Below the pieces are notes generated by a model that saw only the letters and a list, made by a program, of their open reading frames with translations, had not been told where the DNA came from and ran no database searches. Positions 63,421 through 64,000 of a DNA stretch of 64,000 nt are shown one piece after another (position 1 is the first letter of the stretch; each line of letters starts with the position of its first letter). The DNA is from Hemicordylus capensis (taxonomy: Eukaryota; Chordata; Lepidosauria; Squamata; Cordylidae). The position numbers and the translations under genes were made by a program. Location: assembly GCF_027244095.1 (NCBI RefSeq), contig NC_069662.1, positions 11,000,501 to 11,064,500 on the forward strand, in the 5' to 3' direction.

Positions 63421-64000
63421 TTACCAGTAATGTAGGTCGAAAAAAAGGTCACCAACACTTTAAAACCCACATCAATAGAGAAAATGTTTCAACTGTGACA
63501 TCTTGGCCATTTTTAGTCAGATTTTGACCAAATTGGAGGGGCGATGTCTCTTGACACATAGCTGATATGTGCAAAAATGCAGGGAGATCGGATGGAAACA
63601 TTTGATTTTATCAGCAATAGACAGCTCAGGGCTGATAATGGTGGAATGCTGAAACAACTCCTCATCTTAACTATACTGGCACTCCCTTGCCAGTATAATG
63701 TTATATTAGCCAGTTACAGAGAATATCCTCATCATGGGGTTATACCTGGAGCCTGGTGAAAATTTTCTGACTCAGGTTTAAACATCACATATACCAAAAC
63801 CTGTCTAAAATTCCACTGCAACAGCAAGAAATTGAATGTATATACAGACAGCCACAGATCCCCTGGATTACCAGATTCTGAGGCTCAACCACTGGGAATC
63901 ACAATAGTTTTATTGCTTTGCTTTGAAACCCCCAAGAGATCTGTCCGCTGGCAACTGTATTGATCTGCCACACACTTGTGATCATGCCCTTCCTGCACAG
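63421..64000. other. Window end, nothing recognised
   Basis: No exon or known repeat seen in the last ~580 bp. Confidence 0.3.

Overview
This is a vertebrate nuclear sequence from a squamate reptile, most likely a lizard. The evidence is six-exon vomeronasal type-2 receptor (V2R) genes with large introns, dense CR1-like and L2-like LINE fragments, SINEs of the Bov-B-tailed (Sauria) type, many copies of a 5S-rRNA-headed SINE, and non-autonomous hAT and Helitron DNA transposons. I cannot name the species from sequence alone.

Layout. (1) 345-17807, minus strand: a complete V2R gene (A). Its six exons have canonical splice sites and compatible phases and sum to 876 codons. (2) 18871-21730, minus: a partial copy of the 3' half of gene A (exon 5, intron 5 and the first ~210 bp of exon 6), the remnant of a third V2R. 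(3) 24127-34904, plus: a second complete V2R gene (B), 866 codons, head-to-head with A. (4) About 35381-40560, minus: a decayed LINE with an endonuclease/reverse transcriptase ORF2 and an ORF1-like part. (5) 45389-57027, plus: a five-exon gene for a small type-I membrane protein of 253 aa. It has a split signal peptide, two Ig-like domains and a short membrane segment preceded by Arg. It looks like an activating receptor of the leukocyte-receptor-complex (LRC) kind and is the most interesting gene here. A possible 3' UTR exon with a poly(A) signal ends near 58895. (6) 57-64 kb: mostly repeats, including a ~240-bp tandem array, foldbacks and a Helitron end, with no gene I can support.

How the parts relate. 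The V2Rs are family C GPCRs of vomeronasal sensory neurons (extracellular Venus-flytrap, Cys-rich linker, 7TM). The block has grown by tandem duplication, which the partial third copy shows directly. Comparing that copy with gene A gives paralogous empty sites for several transposons, so the insertions can be ordered relative to the duplication. The Ig gene is unrelated in function. V2R genes next to LRC-type receptor genes resemble what I recall of rodent chromosome 7, which is an inference. No endogenous retrovirus or LTR element was recognised. The smaller and tail-type repeats were delimited by eye, so their ends may be off by tens of bases; V2R and Ig exon boundaries were read base by base.
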